Shown here one piece after another: positions 14,380 through 27,699 of a DNA stretch of 64,000 nucleotides. Below the pieces are notes generated by a model. It saw only the letters and a list, made by a program, of their open reading frames with translations. It searched no databases and was not told where the DNA came from. The DNA comes from Gymnogyps californianus (lineage: Eukaryota; Chordata; Aves; Accipitriformes; Cathartidae). The stretch is taken from contig NC_059471.1 of the NCBI RefSeq assembly GCF_018139145.2, positions 48,305,486 to 48,369,485 on the forward strand, given 5' to 3'. The translations under genes were made by a program, and so were the position numbers. Each line of letters begins with the position of its first letter. Within the stretch, counting starts at the first letter, position 1.

Positions 14380-14429
14380 TTGCACCTGTGAGGTAGACAA
14401 ATACTTTTACAGGTGAGGAGCTGAGGCAC
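14380..14429 (+). mobile_element. MIR-like SINE, left half
   Basis: Contains 'cctgtgaggtaga' and 'ttttacaggtgagg' followed by 'ctgaggcac', the ordered landmarks of the central MIR/CORE-SINE region. Its continuation appears about 380 bp to the right. Confidence 0.55.
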
Positions 14430-14430
14430 G

Positions 14431-14806
14431 GTCTACACTGCAGTTGGGAAGTGTGGCAGCAGCGAGCACAGGCATGGGAGAGCTGGTGGTAGCCAGACTA
14501 GCTTGGGCACTCACAGAAGCATAGACAAAGCAGCTCAGGCTGCACAAATCTGCCTGGGACCCTCGGCATTTAACCCACATTGAAGCCATGCCATTGGAGT
14601 GATTCCCATCTGCAGTTCCCAATTTATAGTAAGTGGTTTGCTGAACCATATAAAACAAAGTTGTCACAATGGTGCTTTTGATTAAAATTTTTATAGGGGG
14701 CCACAGTGGCCTTTGAAAACAGTGGGGGTTGACAGTGGTCTGCTGGTGCTGCTAAAAAGTTCAGGAATGCTGAACTTTAAGGTTAGGTTGTCTGATTGCA
14801 GTGCAA
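14431..14806. mobile_element. hAT-type MITE inserted in the MIR-like SINE
   Basis: Starts GTCTACACTGCAGTT and ends in a diverged inverted copy (GATTGCAGTGCAAAT), like terminal repeats of non-autonomous hAT elements common in reptile genomes. No ORF. Its removal would rejoin the two SINE halves. Confidence 0.4.
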
Positions 14807-14812
14807 ATATAT

Positions 14813-14911
14813 GCTAAGTGACTTGCCCAAGGTCATTTGTATTATGATATCTATAGTAGAGCAGGCACTGAACACTGATTTTCCATAGCTGTGGTTAGTG
14901 CTGTAATCTCT
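14813..14911 (+). mobile_element. MIR-like SINE, right half
   Basis: Begins 'taagtgacttgcccaagg', then 'tagtagagcaggcactgaac' and a diverged tail, the order expected downstream of the piece at 14380-14429. Confidence 0.55.
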
Positions 14912-15693
14912 GCTATGAAAAGAAAAAATATTTTCTAATCTGACTAAGTATGTTGAATTGTATCTTAGGCAAAGTTTAACTGGCAATACAATATACATAA
15001 GGAGGCTAATAAGCATATCAGGAATCTCCATCTTTACTTCTTCCCTATGTGGACACTTGAATTGAAATAGCAGTTCATTTTAATTTACACCCTCTGGTAT
15101 TTTTGGTGCAGACTCTAACCCAGGAATTGAAATTGAACACACTTGTTCTCAAGTGAGAGGAATCGCAAACAGGTTTGCACAGAAACAATGAATGATCTGA
15201 CTTGAAACCACTTTTGTTTCTCCCTACAGGAGAAAGTTGCACTGGTTAACTAAAGGGACAGTTTAAACTAATCTAGTTAAACTACATTAAATGGCGAGTG
15301 GAGGTCTGTTACGCATATACAGACTAAACAGAGCTTACAGCAGTTTAACTGGGTCACTCTTGAAAAACCGTGCGTGACTTTGTTCAATAGACAAAGACTG
15401 CCATTATTAGGGTGCACATTTCTGTATAACCCCAATGTCAGAACTTGGAGGAAGCTCTTCTCCTTCAGGTTTATTTGCTGCTGTAGCTCATGAAATTGTC
15501 ACTCTCTTGCTTTCCATAGAGTAATAAATCATGGGGCAGACTGCCCTTCTCAGAGAGCTTAATGGCCTGTCCATACTGCTAATATGCTAATATTGCAAAA
15601 TTACTTATGATTATGGTAATCAATATTCAGTCTCTTTTCCAAACAAGCTGACTGTACTGATTCCAAAAGATTTCCAGTATCTGAGAAATTGTA

Positions 15694-15727
15694 AATATAT
15701 ATATATATTTTTTTTTTTTTCCCCCCC
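15694..15727. repeat. (AT)n-T13-C7 low-complexity run
   Basis: Dinucleotide repeat passing directly into T and then C homopolymers. Confidence 0.9.
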
Positions 15728-16439
15728 AAATGGAAGGGAAGAAAGTCTGTCTTTAGATGGTTATATTTTGATTGGGTCTTATTGAAACAGAATTTGAACA
15801 TTTAGAATAAATAATAATTTTGGAAATTGTAGCTAAAGAAAGCAAAAGGTAATAAGAGCAGAAACAGCAGTGGTGTGTGAAAGTTCACTCAGGGGATGTA
15901 AGAGTCTAAAGGAGCAGCCTTTTTCATACCCCAGAGACTGCTGTGCAGTCACTAGTGGAAGCCTACACAGAGCGAATGGATGGCATATAGACTGCAGTAC
16001 CATTCCGTAAAGTATGTCATAAGCTCAGCGAGTAGGGAGACATTAGTGGGTAGGCTCCCTTTCATTTTTGCTCACAAAATGAATCATGGGCACAGATTTG
16101 AAGATCTAATACTTATGTGCTTAATTGTATTACAAGCAACTTACACCTGCAAAAGAAAAATGCCCCTTTTGCAAATTCACCTCTTGGGTGTGGGTTTGGG
16201 TGAGAACTACTGTCATGCAATAATTCATGAAATGGAAAATGACTGCCTACACGCTTTGTTGCATCAGGTGCTTTGCGCAGTTGTCTGGTTTACCACGCGA
16301 CAAAGTACAACAAGCTGATATACCCAGCAGCATGAAATGAAAGTGCTCCATATTAAGAAGTGCAAACAACCAAACCATTTTTAAATATAGGCAGAATCTA
16401 TAATAAGCAGTAAAACACCCATGCCTCTCACGGCTAATG

Positions 16440-16720
16440 AGTATTCCCATCTGTAATGGTCTGCCACATCCCTGGTTAATTAGAAACTAAATTACTAACA
16501 TCTCTAATTATTCATAATGACATTCTTTTACGTCTGTTAAATTAGTTATAAAAATGATTAGCATAAGAAATGCTCAGCTTTGAAATACTAGTCGATAAGT
16601 CAAAAAGCCTCTGTTTGCCTATTTAATCTAATGAAAGGTATTTTATCTCACATGGCATCTAAGCGCACGGGCAAAATTAACCCTGTGAAAGTAAATGGTT
16701 TTATCAAACAAAGCAGAGCT
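16440..16720. promoter_or_regulatory. Homeodomain-motif-rich block, candidate conserved enhancer
   Basis: Repeat-free AT-rich stretch with several TAATTA/TTAATTAG/TAATTATTC homeodomain-type cores (near 16474-16482 and 16504-16512) and ATTAG cores in about 130 bp. It has the texture of developmental conserved non-coding DNA, but conservation is not tested. Confidence 0.3.
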
Positions 16721-19118
16721 GCGTTGCACTGCTATCATTTACATGTACAGACTGTTTCCCCTAATAAACGTATTTCAGAATACTATACATACTTTGAATA
16801 AGTTACCTAATTTTCAGGGCCATATGAAAAAAAAAACCTTTGAAAAATGTATGTCATGTTTTAATGTATTAATAAAAAGATGACCCAACTGTCTCCCAGG
16901 CTTTCCAGACACTTGACTAACCTATTTGCTTAAAAGGTGTATATGAACAGGCAAGTTTTCACAGGGTGTCATTTTCCATATAATCAGGAGGGCTTTGTGC
17001 TAAATTGTATAAGAAAGCATTCAGGGTTAAAATTCAGCATGACTCTCCCCCAAACAACTCTTCCTGCACCTTCACCCCCACTCCCACTTAAACCCTTTTG
17101 GAGGTTCCTGCCCTCCCCTCCCTGTTCTCCTCTTAGAAGCAAACTCATCACCATTAGCACACAAATGCAAAATAACCAGCCTAGGCCTCTTCCCAGGAAT
17201 ACAAATTAGGGGCAGGTAGTTGAAGAGCTTAGAAAGCTGAAATAGCGAAGTTCACAATGAAAAGGATGAATAGATGAGAGACTGAAAGTGGGGTAAAGTG
17301 TTCAGCTTTTGTCATTTAAAGTGACGTCTTTAACTCTTTGCCTTCATGAGGCTGCTCTTCACAAAAATAATAATGAATCGCAATTAAGACCTGAAGGACA
17401 AAAGGGAATTATGTGGGAGAAAAAAAGAAAAGAAAAAGAAAAAAGAAAAATTATGATAAGAAGAAGAACAAGATTTTTTTTTTTCCTTCTACAGCATATG
17501 AATATCTGTCAGGAAAGCAGAGAGGATAGTTTTAGAACTGTCATTGTTTAATGTGACAATGGTGCCACTGTAGATAGTGAAACCAATGACGTCATCAAAG
17601 CAGCTGGAGAAAAGTTTGAGATGGCTCATCGGATCTTCTAAATTTATATCCACTCATGAAGCCCCGGAGCTACTTCATGTTCTGTTCTACTTTTGGGGAC
17701 ATATTACTGTTTCTTACTGAAATAGGGGATATTTTAGGTGTAAAGTGCTGCTATGTTTAAAGTTATTTGTCCCTCATTTATGCAAAGCCTTCGGGAAATC
17801 AAGTCTCATCTCAGATTCAGCGGCACCTCTGGACTTGGCTGCCACCTGTTTGTCCCCTGCTAGAACAAAGTTCCATTTTACAGCGTAGACCTATGCTCAA
17901 ATCGTGGTGAGAGTTAGGGCTTTAAAAGACTTCTTTAAAACCTGTTATTTGTGGATATGGTATCCTGCTGTCAGTGTAAAATGGAATGGCTCTTTGATCA
18001 CACTGAGGACAAGCAGTTCTTTAAACCAGTCCTCTGATCCATCTGAATGTGGAGTTTGGATAGGGATCCAAGTTAGGTGTAAAAGCTTTGGTCCATATTT
18101 TCTCTTACCTCTCAAGTTACTAGAGCTCCTTGGAAAACCTGGGAAAGACCTTTGGAAGAGTTCCATAGTTCTCTCTCCCATTTATTGTTGCTACGGTATT
18201 TCCAAACAAAATGTGGTCATCAGTTCTCCATATTCACCCACAAAAAGCACAAAATCAAAGGTAAGCCAGCACTATGACAGCTTGTGGCAGGCCATGTAGG
18301 ATGGATCCACAGACTAGGGACTGCAATATTTGGCATAGGACTGCATCAGTACTTAAACAGCAATGTTAGCAGTAGAATCTGGAAAAGACATCTTCTAAAC
18401 ATGGAAAATGAAGAACTAAACTGCTAAAATAAAAATAAATAATGAAGCCTCAAATATTTATGATAAAAAGGTAAGTGAAGAATATTAGACAGCACTGCTC
18501 TAAATGACTAGTGAGGATTATACATCTATCTTCTGTTTTTACCTGGGGTGCTCTTTTTTATTACTGAAGAAATTAATGTTTTTTCATACACTATAATGGC
18601 CATTTTTTCTTTGCTACATTACTGAATTTAATAACAAATATACTTTGGGAAAATTTTGCCAACAGACACATTCATGCAACACTTATGACTTCAAAGTATG
18701 GAATCTTACCCAAAGTTTACCAGGCCCTTTAATTTTATGAAAGAAAATTGAAAAATTCACAGGCTCTTTTGTACTTCCTGTACCAATAGCCAGTATTTCT
18801 TGCTCACATTTTGGAAATATCAAAATTCAAGTTCTTCTTAAAATAAGAAGGAACATATTAGAATAGGAAAATAATGAACAAAATAAAAGGTGACTGCACA
18901 CTACTAAATTAGCTTTTCAAAAAGAGTTTACGTCAGTTCCAGCTATTGCACTTGCATGACAGTTTATGGGCGTGGGAGGAAAAAAATCTCATTTTATTTG
19001 CATTGTTTTACCTGTTCTCTTTGTTGAGGATTTTTCAGTTCCATGATGATTGCTTGACATTCCATATTCATTGTTTACTGTGACATAAAAAAAAAAAAAA
19101 ATCAGCTATTTAGCAGCT

Positions 19119-19200
19119 TTAGGGTATGTCTACAGGGACAGGTACAGACAGATGCAAGCTTGTCTGTCTGTTCTTCAAAATGGCCAGACATGAGCCAGTT
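19119..19200. mobile_element. Possible hAT-type terminal fragment
   Basis: Begins TAGGGTATGTCTACAG, similar to the right terminus of the 23.3-23.7 kb element. No partner end was found, so only a fragment can be supported. Confidence 0.25.
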
Positions 19201-20760
19201 TTGAACCAAAGTCATATATAGACACATTCACATGGCACTTGTGTTTTGAGGTAACAAGCAGGGTTGAGCAACCTGAGTGCAATTACATGATTTTGGACAG
19301 GAGCTGGCTGTGTCTGACCAGGTCAGGGCATAGCCAGAGGATCTTGGGTCTTCTTGTGCTTGTTCAAGTAGAAAGGCTACAAAAACCTTCCAGAACAACT
19401 AGAAGCACAACAGTGACAGCTGAAAACAGCCCTTTCAATGTCCTTATAATGTAAAGGATAAAATCTTAAGACCCATTTTCTTTATGGTAATATGAATTTG
19501 GATGTTTTTCAACAATCTCGCTGCAGTAAAAAATGAGTTAAAGCTTTATCCTTTATTCACATGTTAGAGATGATACATCTGTTGTGAGATGTTGTGATTA
19601 ATTAGTCCTTAAAAAAACCTCCCAACAAGAAGTTTTTGTGGCTTTCTTCATTTCACCACTCCTTTGATTTCTTAAACATATTTTAGTGATTTGTCTCTTT
19701 CTTGTATTAAAAAAAAATAAATCTAACTAAAGTGCTTAAATTTTGTTGTAGTTAATGGAAATATTAACATTTATTCAGAACTACTCATTTTCTTTAGTGT
19801 GCCTAAATAAATGTTTCCAACACTGTGGTCTATTCCGGCTTGAAATTCCCCACCGAAGTCAATAGAACTGATCACGTGTATCAGAAGTCAAACTTTGGCT
19901 CTTTATGATTTCTAGAGCATTTTTAAAAGTCTCTGAAGGAACACCCATGTAAAATACATTCTGAGATAAGCCCCGTAAGGAGAATAAAAGCAGGTATTAT
20001 TTAACAGCCTCACCAAAACGCAGCGGATCTGGAATAAATCAGGAAGAGTTTGGAATGGATTTATTGGAAGGGTGATGCTTCTGTTTAGCTTTCCATTTTT
20101 TACGGGAAGAATTAGAAATGTCATTTGGCAGATGTCTATAATGTTTTTGGAACTGGAAGGAAATTTGGCTTTTCCATTTGGTGTGGGTGGATGTTCCTCT
20201 AGGCCACATTTAACATGTAAAAGGAGAGAGGTGGGTTTGAAACCCTTCCTAAAGGGAGACCTGTAGCTGCATGTTTTGCAGACTTACCTTAGAAAATCCT
20301 CTGCCAGCAACCTGCATACCTGATCCATATATTACCCCCAGGGAGATGGCCCTAAGCATCAGTTTCACCCTTTTTGCAGCATAAAGATTCAAGCCAAAAA
20401 AATCAAAGTATCAGGATTCAGAGCAACAAGAAATCAATAGACCAGATAAACTGGTTTATCCTCCTTGCTTTTTGCTGCTGTGCAAAGGAGTTATAAACAT
20501 GGTCTAACCAGCCAGATTCCACCAGTGCATCTAACCTTATCTGCACTTTGTGCCACTAAGTACATCTTGGGTTTATGCTTGACATTATATTTAATGGCTG
20601 CCCTATCTGTCCCTTCCTGAACAGAATGCAATTCTAATCTTTCTGGATTTGGGGGAGCTGCTGCTGTAACACTGATAATAATAACTGACAAAGAAAAAGG
20701 GAAAACTCTTACACATTGCAAGAGACCGCAGGAAGCTTCAAACAGTACCATACAGTGCTA

Positions 20761-20815
20761 GATGCAAAACAAAACTGCAAAGATGCAAAACAAAACTGCA
20801 AAGATGCAAAACTGA
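20761..20815 (+). repeat. 21-bp tandem repeat, about 2.6 copies
   Basis: Unit gatgcaaaacaaaactgcaaa occurs twice perfectly (20761-20781 and 20782-20802), then partially. A recent local duplication. Confidence 0.9.
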
Positions 20816-21404
20816 ATAAGATACAGAGGGACTTGAACATTTCACCAAACATTGACAAAAAATCTAGATTTATTATGCCCCAATACTGAGGTAGGTCTCC
20901 CTCCCCACGAGAAGAAACTCTAAAGGCATAACTCTGCTGCTACTCATACATTTGCCTTACAACACAAAGATGACACTGCCATGATTCTTGTATCCTGCAT
21001 CATTCTTGAAAATTCTTGCAGGAATTTGAACTGCAAAGACAAGGAAACCAATCTGGTAATATTTCTTTTCTGCAACTTGACAAAAGCATTAGCAGCAACA
21101 GCAGCGTAATAAATGTCTGCAGAAAACAGTGAAGCTTGGTGCAGAGACCCTAGAAACATATGTACCCAGTTAGATGAATTCGCTTTGTGCTGCACCTGAG
21201 CTAATAACCCCTGCTGAGAGGTTCACAGTACAGGTTAAGTGCTGCAACACAATCAAGGAATTATAGCTCAAAGTATAGATCAGTCAGTGTACCTTCAATC
21301 CTCATAAAGATACTGAAATACATCTATAACAATCAGTTTGCAAGTGTTTAGGGTGAAATTAATCTTACCTTCTTTGGCCAGCTAAAAGCTAGATTTATAG
21401 TCTA

Positions 21405-21690
21405 ATGGTGGAACTCCTTGCTGAAGGATATTGTAGGCAATAGTTTTAGAATGGCTTAAGAGAATAGGCTTTAGAAATTAACAGAAAGGTCATTAAAGGC
21501 CATTAAAACACTAGATTGGATGCAGGAAGTTTCTAGATTGAAAGTTGCTCAATTATGGGAGAGTGTTCCTGGGGTAGTATCTGTACCAGCAAGCATGTTT
21601 TTGTATAGCTCCTACTTCTGTAAGGAGTAGGATAAAGGGCGATATGGATCTTTTGTCTGACCAAAGGTGGCTGATCTTACGTTTTTGCGG
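21405..21690 (+). mobile_element. Old CR1-type LINE 3' fragment
   Basis: Follows the pattern of CR1 3' ends from birds, crocodilians and turtles: a 'ggaactccttgctg' type opening, a middle with 'ggaagtttct', and a 'gatatggatcttttgtctgacc' type finish. It is highly diverged and 5' truncated, with no ORF. Family assignment is from memory of CR1 tails. Confidence 0.5.
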
Positions 21691-21884
21691 TGAGACAAGG
21701 TCATGGTGTTCCACTACAGTCAATGCAGACATAAGCACTTCCACAGGATGTTCTAGATGTAATCACCATAAAATGTACGTGCAACTGATTGAAAGATATT
21801 TTTTTCTTTTTTCCAAGAATCAGAAGCCTGTAGAGGGAGGCAATAACAATCTTCCTGTATATAGTAGGTAAAATATTAGAACAG

Positions 21885-22015
21885 AGACTCAGCAGGAAAT
21901 CCTTCATTAGGATTGTTTAGGAACAGATTAGGCAAATACTTGCAAGGAATGGTTGCAGTACATTTAGTCCTTCTTACTGTAGATGATTACACTAAATGAT
22001 CTTAAGTAATTCTGT
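21885..22015 (+). mobile_element. Second CR1-type LINE 3' fragment
   Basis: Reads 'ggattgtttaggaacagattaggcaaatac' in pieces, then 'tttagtcct' and 'actaaatgatctt', matching in order the common CR1 3' tail. Same strand as the copy ending about 200 bp to the left. Confidence 0.5.
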
Positions 22016-23286
22016 ACAGTCCTGCCTTTTTCTACACGCCTGGAAAAAATTCACCAACACTGTTATTGGACAGTGTATTATATAAGCCATGAAACAACTT
22101 TCTACTGAAGCTCCATGTTAAGCTCCATGAAAGCTGTGCTCAGGGAATTATTTTTGGGAATAACAGAACTGTTCAGCCCCAGAGATACAACTGTGAGAAG
22201 TGGGATGTGCAGCTTTCATGTATATTTAGTATATTACACTAATATAATCAATAAAAGAGCATCAAAAACTGTCATAATCATCAGAACCATGAATTGATTA
22301 TACTTGTAACAGTTTAAAAAATGGCAATGCCATTAAAATGGATAAAATAAAGAATTCACATTCTATTTCTGAATTAGTATGCCATATAGTCACTTGAAAT
22401 GATATGTAGTGGTTAACTAAGTAAGAAGAGGATGTAGTAATTCAGTAACGAGGGGTAGGATTCTGTTCAAGATTCAGACATCTAAATTTAGGAAGCAATA
22501 AATGTAGGTGTCTAAGCGAAGTCAATGGAGACCTAGTCAATCCAGTCAAAGGAGTCTAGAGTGCTATTCATCTAGTCAAACTTAGAGATTTGCTTTAGGA
22601 TGATTTAAAAGGTACACTGAACCTCCTGACTCTGTTGATCCTCTGACTACTCAGTTGCCTGTGTACAGGTACCTAGGGCAATGCCTGGACTCCACCTGCC
22701 ACTCCTGATGGTCATGCCAGACTCATGCAAATATCACAGATAGAAACACTTGGACAACTGAAATGGCACAAAGCATTCAAGTGTGAACAACTGACGAGAA
22801 CTCCCATTGACTGTAATGGAAGCTCAGACAACTCTTTCACGTATAGACATATGCATTTAATACAGAAGCTTGCCCTGAATTAATTATTTCTAAATTAATA
22901 AAGAATTTAGAAATAGTAATCTTTTCATTTTTGCTTTAAAAAAAATCAGAATTTTAAATTGTTGCTTAGATTTGGTTATGGAAGTATATGACATATCAAA
23001 TAGATAAAAACTCTAAAAAAAGACAGGGCTTACATATCCAAATAATGTACAGATTAAGAGTTAGTAAAATAGTTTCAATACAACATCTTACATATCCGAA
23101 TGTGGAGAAAAATTCTGATTGTAAAAAGAAGTACAGCATCAGATTCATTTTAATCAATCTTAAAATTAAAAGTATAGATGTCTCCACCTGGGCTAGTCAC
23201 ATATAGTCTGTTCTTAATCAATTCAGTTCATCCTAATGTAGATGAATAAAAATTAGATTAAATAGGCCATACAGCTTGTACCCTAC

Positions 23287-23664
23287 AGGTGCATCTACAC
23301 TAGTTATTCAGTGCATTGGAGGGGTGTTTTTTGACGCAACTTTGTCTTGAATCTATATCTGGAGTCTTCTGATTTACACAGCTGGTGTGCTTGAAGTGCT
23401 TTTGCTCCTGATGGACCCAAGGGGGACGCTGTTCCATGGGGTGCCACTCGCAGCACTCCATTTGCAAAATGGATGCAGAGTCATTCAGCAGTTACTCTTC
23501 CACATAGGATAGGGATGCGCTGTGAATCAGCGACTGGCACCAACATCGTTGCCAGTAAAGAAGCAATGTGAATATGCAGACCTAGAATTGTAACAGATCA
23601 CAACAAACCCAGCCCCATTCTCCACTCTTTGCTCTGTAACAGCTGGTAATGCAGACACACCCTA
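23287..23664. mobile_element. Candidate hAT-type MITE
   Basis: The left end CAGGTGCATCTACACTAG and the reverse complement of the right end, TAGGGTGTGTCTGCATTA, agree at most positions, giving about 378 bp between imperfect inverted ends. No convincing target-site duplication remains. Confidence 0.4.
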
Positions 23665-23861
23665 AGATTATTCATTTACATACACTAAAGATCAAGGGAG
23701 CCGAAGAGTGGTGAGTATATAAATAGATGCACAAGCTGTGGACATCTGAAGTGAGATGATTTTCATCTATTCAGGGCTCCATTGTGCCCTGATTTCTTCA
23801 AAAAATACTTTTAATGAAGGGAAAGGTAAAGGCAAAGGCAAGGCAATGGACAGAAGAGGAG

Positions 23862-23937
23862 AAGAGAGGAGAGGAGAGGAGAGGAGAGGAGAGGAGAGGA
23901 CAGGACAGGACAGGACAGGACAGGACAGGACAGGACA
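23862..23937 (+). repeat. Compound pentanucleotide microsatellite (GAGGA)n-(CAGGA)7
   Basis: About seven GAGGA units run straight into seven CAGGA units at about 23900, differing by a single G/C. Strongly purine-rich strand. Confidence 0.95.
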
Positions 23938-25283
23938 TCCTCAATTTACATTTACATTTAAAATTCCTTTATCAAATATTTAATATTTCAAAAAGGTCTA
24001 ACTTCAGAAAAAATCTGCATCTAAAATGTAGAGTTATTTTCTAACTGAGGTGTGGGAAGCAAAAATTTGGGCTATAATCATTTTAGGTTTTGTCAGTTCA
24101 GCCAATGATCTATTAGCTCTGAGGACTATGTATTTACTCGTTAAAATACTATTGCTGAAGAGGAAGAGTAGGCTTAGAGCCAGTCTTACAGCAGGAAGGC
24201 ACTGGGTGATCAAATCAAAGTCCATCGTGGATCTCAGTGTTCCCTTTACAACACACGTGATTCTGACCTGAACAAAACTAGACCTTGAGAAACCATAATT
24301 TTCTCTCCTGCTATGTCTGCACATTAACTTTGTCTCACATCACATTACCACTTTTCTGCCCAGGGAACCTAATGTGTAGAAGTTTAGCCTTTAAACCACT
24401 AGGACTGTGCTAAAATATTTTCCAATATTTTACTTTTATACTTCAACAATATCACCTCACTAAACAGGTTTTTATAGTAAAACTGCAACCAATAGGATGT
24501 GTTTTTCTATTCCTAAAAGCTGCAAAGAAGTACTTTACTATTCCTTAAATATTGACGTATCAGAGTTTATATCTTTTCTGGATGTTCCAGGACTGATTTC
24601 CTGGGCATGAATGCTTACTGTCACCCAGCCAACTTGCTAACCTTGCAGAACCATCCATAAGCTATAGCTAAATAGCTGTGTTCACATTGTTGGGCTTTCT
24701 GAGGGACACTGGTTGCAATGTCTCATCAACTTAACTGTTTGAAAAGCTGAATTTTAGTGAAAAATCTTCCCTAAGACCACTGCAGAGAATTACTTTATCA
24801 ACATATTTAGTGGAACAATTTTTGTCTTTGCCCACTGTCAGCTATGTCCATTCACACTGGAAAAAAAAATCATAGATCCAGCACAACTCCATGAGTTGTT
24901 TTTTATTACTTCTACACAAGTTTTCCAGCAGAATCCAGATGGAGATGATGGACAAGGATGGACAGCCATCTGAGCCTCGACAGGCTGTAGTAAACTGCAG
25001 CTGACTGACACACAGGCAGTCACTTTAATTCCCCTACACCTACTTCAGGAAAATCCAAGACAGTTCAGACTTGGTATGAATTTCTGTGTCTCGAAATGTC
25101 TTAAGAACATAGGGACTTCCTATGGCCTCAGAAAACTGGTGCATATAGGCCAAGATGCAGTTTTTGATGGTGACGACAGAGATGCTATTTAGGGAAAACA
25201 TGCAGACATGGCCACTGTCTGCAGTCCATTCCTTTCCTACCCCTCCCACATCCACCACTGTTGTACTGGGACATTAGACAGTA

Positions 25284-25297
25284 CACCCCCCCCCCCC
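25284..25297. repeat. C homopolymer run
   Basis: About 13 C residues in otherwise AT-rich intergenic sequence. Confidence 0.85.
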
Positions 25298-25987
25298 TTC
25301 ATTTTAATTTCTGTTCAAGGATCTATTGTCTATAAAGCAAACATTTCACAGATGCACGCAAGGTGCATGTCTCGCTTTTTAACACCAAATTTACAAAACC
25401 AAAGGAGGTTAAGCCAGTCTAGAAGCAGGTTGCAGTTGGGTTGTTGAAGCTGGTTATCATTACGGGTGTTGATGGGACTGTGTCTAGTTGTGAAGGCTGT
25501 TTGTCCCTGGAGATTTCCTTACACATCTTCTCAACTAACTCCTGATTACAGATGCATCTCAGCTTGACTGCCACTTCTTGAAAGTCTCCTAAGAGGTTCC
25601 TAAATAAACCTATAAGCAGGCTCTTCCCTTACTGGATGTCCTCCCCTTTCTAGTCTTTAGCTAGCAGGGAAATACAGAATATTAGTCTTAGTCCTTACAA
25701 ATGTATAATCCCTAAAAAACCTGGTGTTATAGTCCCTATAAATTGAGGGAAGTTGAATCCAGGGTTTAACCATGGTCAAGATTCCCTTCTGTGCCAGGCA
25801 ATGAGGATCTGAAAGCAGAGATGGCTCTTTCACAATCACACTAAAAAGTATGAATCAAAAAATGTAATTACTAAAAATATTTACAGTCCTGTGGTAAGGT
25901 TACATTGCTTACCAAAAGGATGTTTACACATCACGTCCTCTAGGACGTGCAGTGAGGCTTTCTCCTGCTACTTCTTCCTCTCCGCAG

Positions 25988-25999
25988 CCAGGAGGGGGG
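25988..25999 (+). promoter_or_regulatory. Weak CTCF-like motif
   Basis: CCAGGAGGGGGG resembles the CTCF core with two mismatches, on the opposite strand to the upstream sites. A pure sequence match with low support. Confidence 0.15.
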
Positions 26000-27699
26000 T
26001 TCTCCTGAAATGCTCTCCTTGTCCCTTCCTGCTTCTAGGTCAAAAATCAAATGGATCCTCCTTGGGCAATGAAGTGGTGAGTACCTGGAAAAACTCCTTG
26101 TAGCGGGTCAGGAGGAGAAGAAATGTTTGGATTTATAAAAGCAAGGTCTCTTGCTTTTTAAGGCACAGATGTGAAATGCAGGATGGTTAGTAACATCTTC
26201 GAAGGTGTTAACTGGAAGCTCAGGTCTTATCTTTAAGAAAATTGGTTGGGGAATGGTACTTATTTGCTTGTGTTTTTTAAACAAACATTTTCTACTTATC
26301 AGATGGTAAAATCATAGTGCTAAGAGTGTGACTGTAGCTTTTAACATGTATTGGTAGAGATGGTAAACATTTTCTTGGTAGCACGAATGACCAAACCACA
26401 TGTGCTAAAATTCCAGCAGCTTTGACCACATTAACATTTTACCTCATGATAATGATCATGTGTGAGCAAGCAGTTGGTAAAAAACATACACTTTTTTCTT
26501 CCTTACTAGTGTGGACACAAAGACAACAGCCTTCTTCACCTAAGATAAATTAATTGAGCTAACAGAACTGAACCATCTACGTATTCTTTCTTTTGGCCTG
26601 TTAAGAAAGGGGACAAAATCTGAACTTCTGAGGTATCACAAATATGAAGAAGGAACTCATTTTCCTCCATCAAAGAAATCCACAAATTATTTTTAAATCT
26701 TTTTAAAGCTGTGGAAATGTGGTGACAACCTAAAGCGGGTAAGGTCAGTAGCCTCTCTGACTGGAACGGTAAAAGCTTGGTGGTGAACAGCAACCAAAGT
26801 CCATCAATTATCTGAAAGCACTAATATTCTGTGGAAACCAGACTCTCAGTCAAGGCTTAGGAGCCAGTCCTTGTCCTTAAAATGAACTGAGCTTTGGGTA
26901 TGAGCTAGAAACTCTCCTGGTTTTTAAACTGCGTTATAGTCTTGTTTTCCATTTTATCTCCTTGCTTTTAACTGTGTTACAGATTAGGCTTGGTTGCAAA
27001 ATTATAAATCAAACGTAAGTATAAAGGCACCTGGATATTGAGCATTGTTGCTTCAGCTTCTCTCTAATGCGTTTCAAATATTTTATGGAAAAAAAATGAG
27101 AAGTTTGTGTTTAGGCCAATGGCATTATATAGGCCTCAGATTCTTATTCTTTTGCAATATAGTCCGTGGCGGGTGAGTTAGTCCACCCACCCTTACACTG
27201 AATAATAGCTTTCATAACTCCAAATACAATCATTCATGTCACCTTACTTAACTGAGGAGACTAGTCAAGAGGTTCTGTAATGCGTGAGATTCACACAGTG
27301 ACTCTCAGTAATTAGCTACAGGATTCACGTGCTCAAAGCCTGTAGATGGCTTTCTACCATGATTAATCCATTGACTGTTACTAAGCAGAGCTGGTACTTC
27401 CCTAAATTACAGACGTTTTCTACCTCTGAATCTTGCAGAAATGGAAGAATTATCCCCAAACAGCCCAGCCCAACAAACAAACAAAAACCACACCATGTCA
27501 AAACGCAGGCTGCCATATCAGTAGGGCAGTTGTAGTGGTTGTGCAGTTGTAAAGTCACAGCTTTCCAGAGATGCTGACTCTCTCACATATCACAGCTACA
27601 TGAGCCTGCCCACAAACCTCCTTCCTGACCGCCCAAGGGCCCAGGTTTTTCCGTCTCTTTTTTTCGTCGTGGATTTGTCAACATCCCACCATCCCCGTC

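Larger units (their letters stand above)
11661..21404. other. Intergenic DNA
   Basis: Apart from the MIR-like/hAT nest (14.38-14.91 kb), the homeodomain-motif block and A/T runs, nothing is recognisable. Short frames are chance occurrences. Confidence 0.6.
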
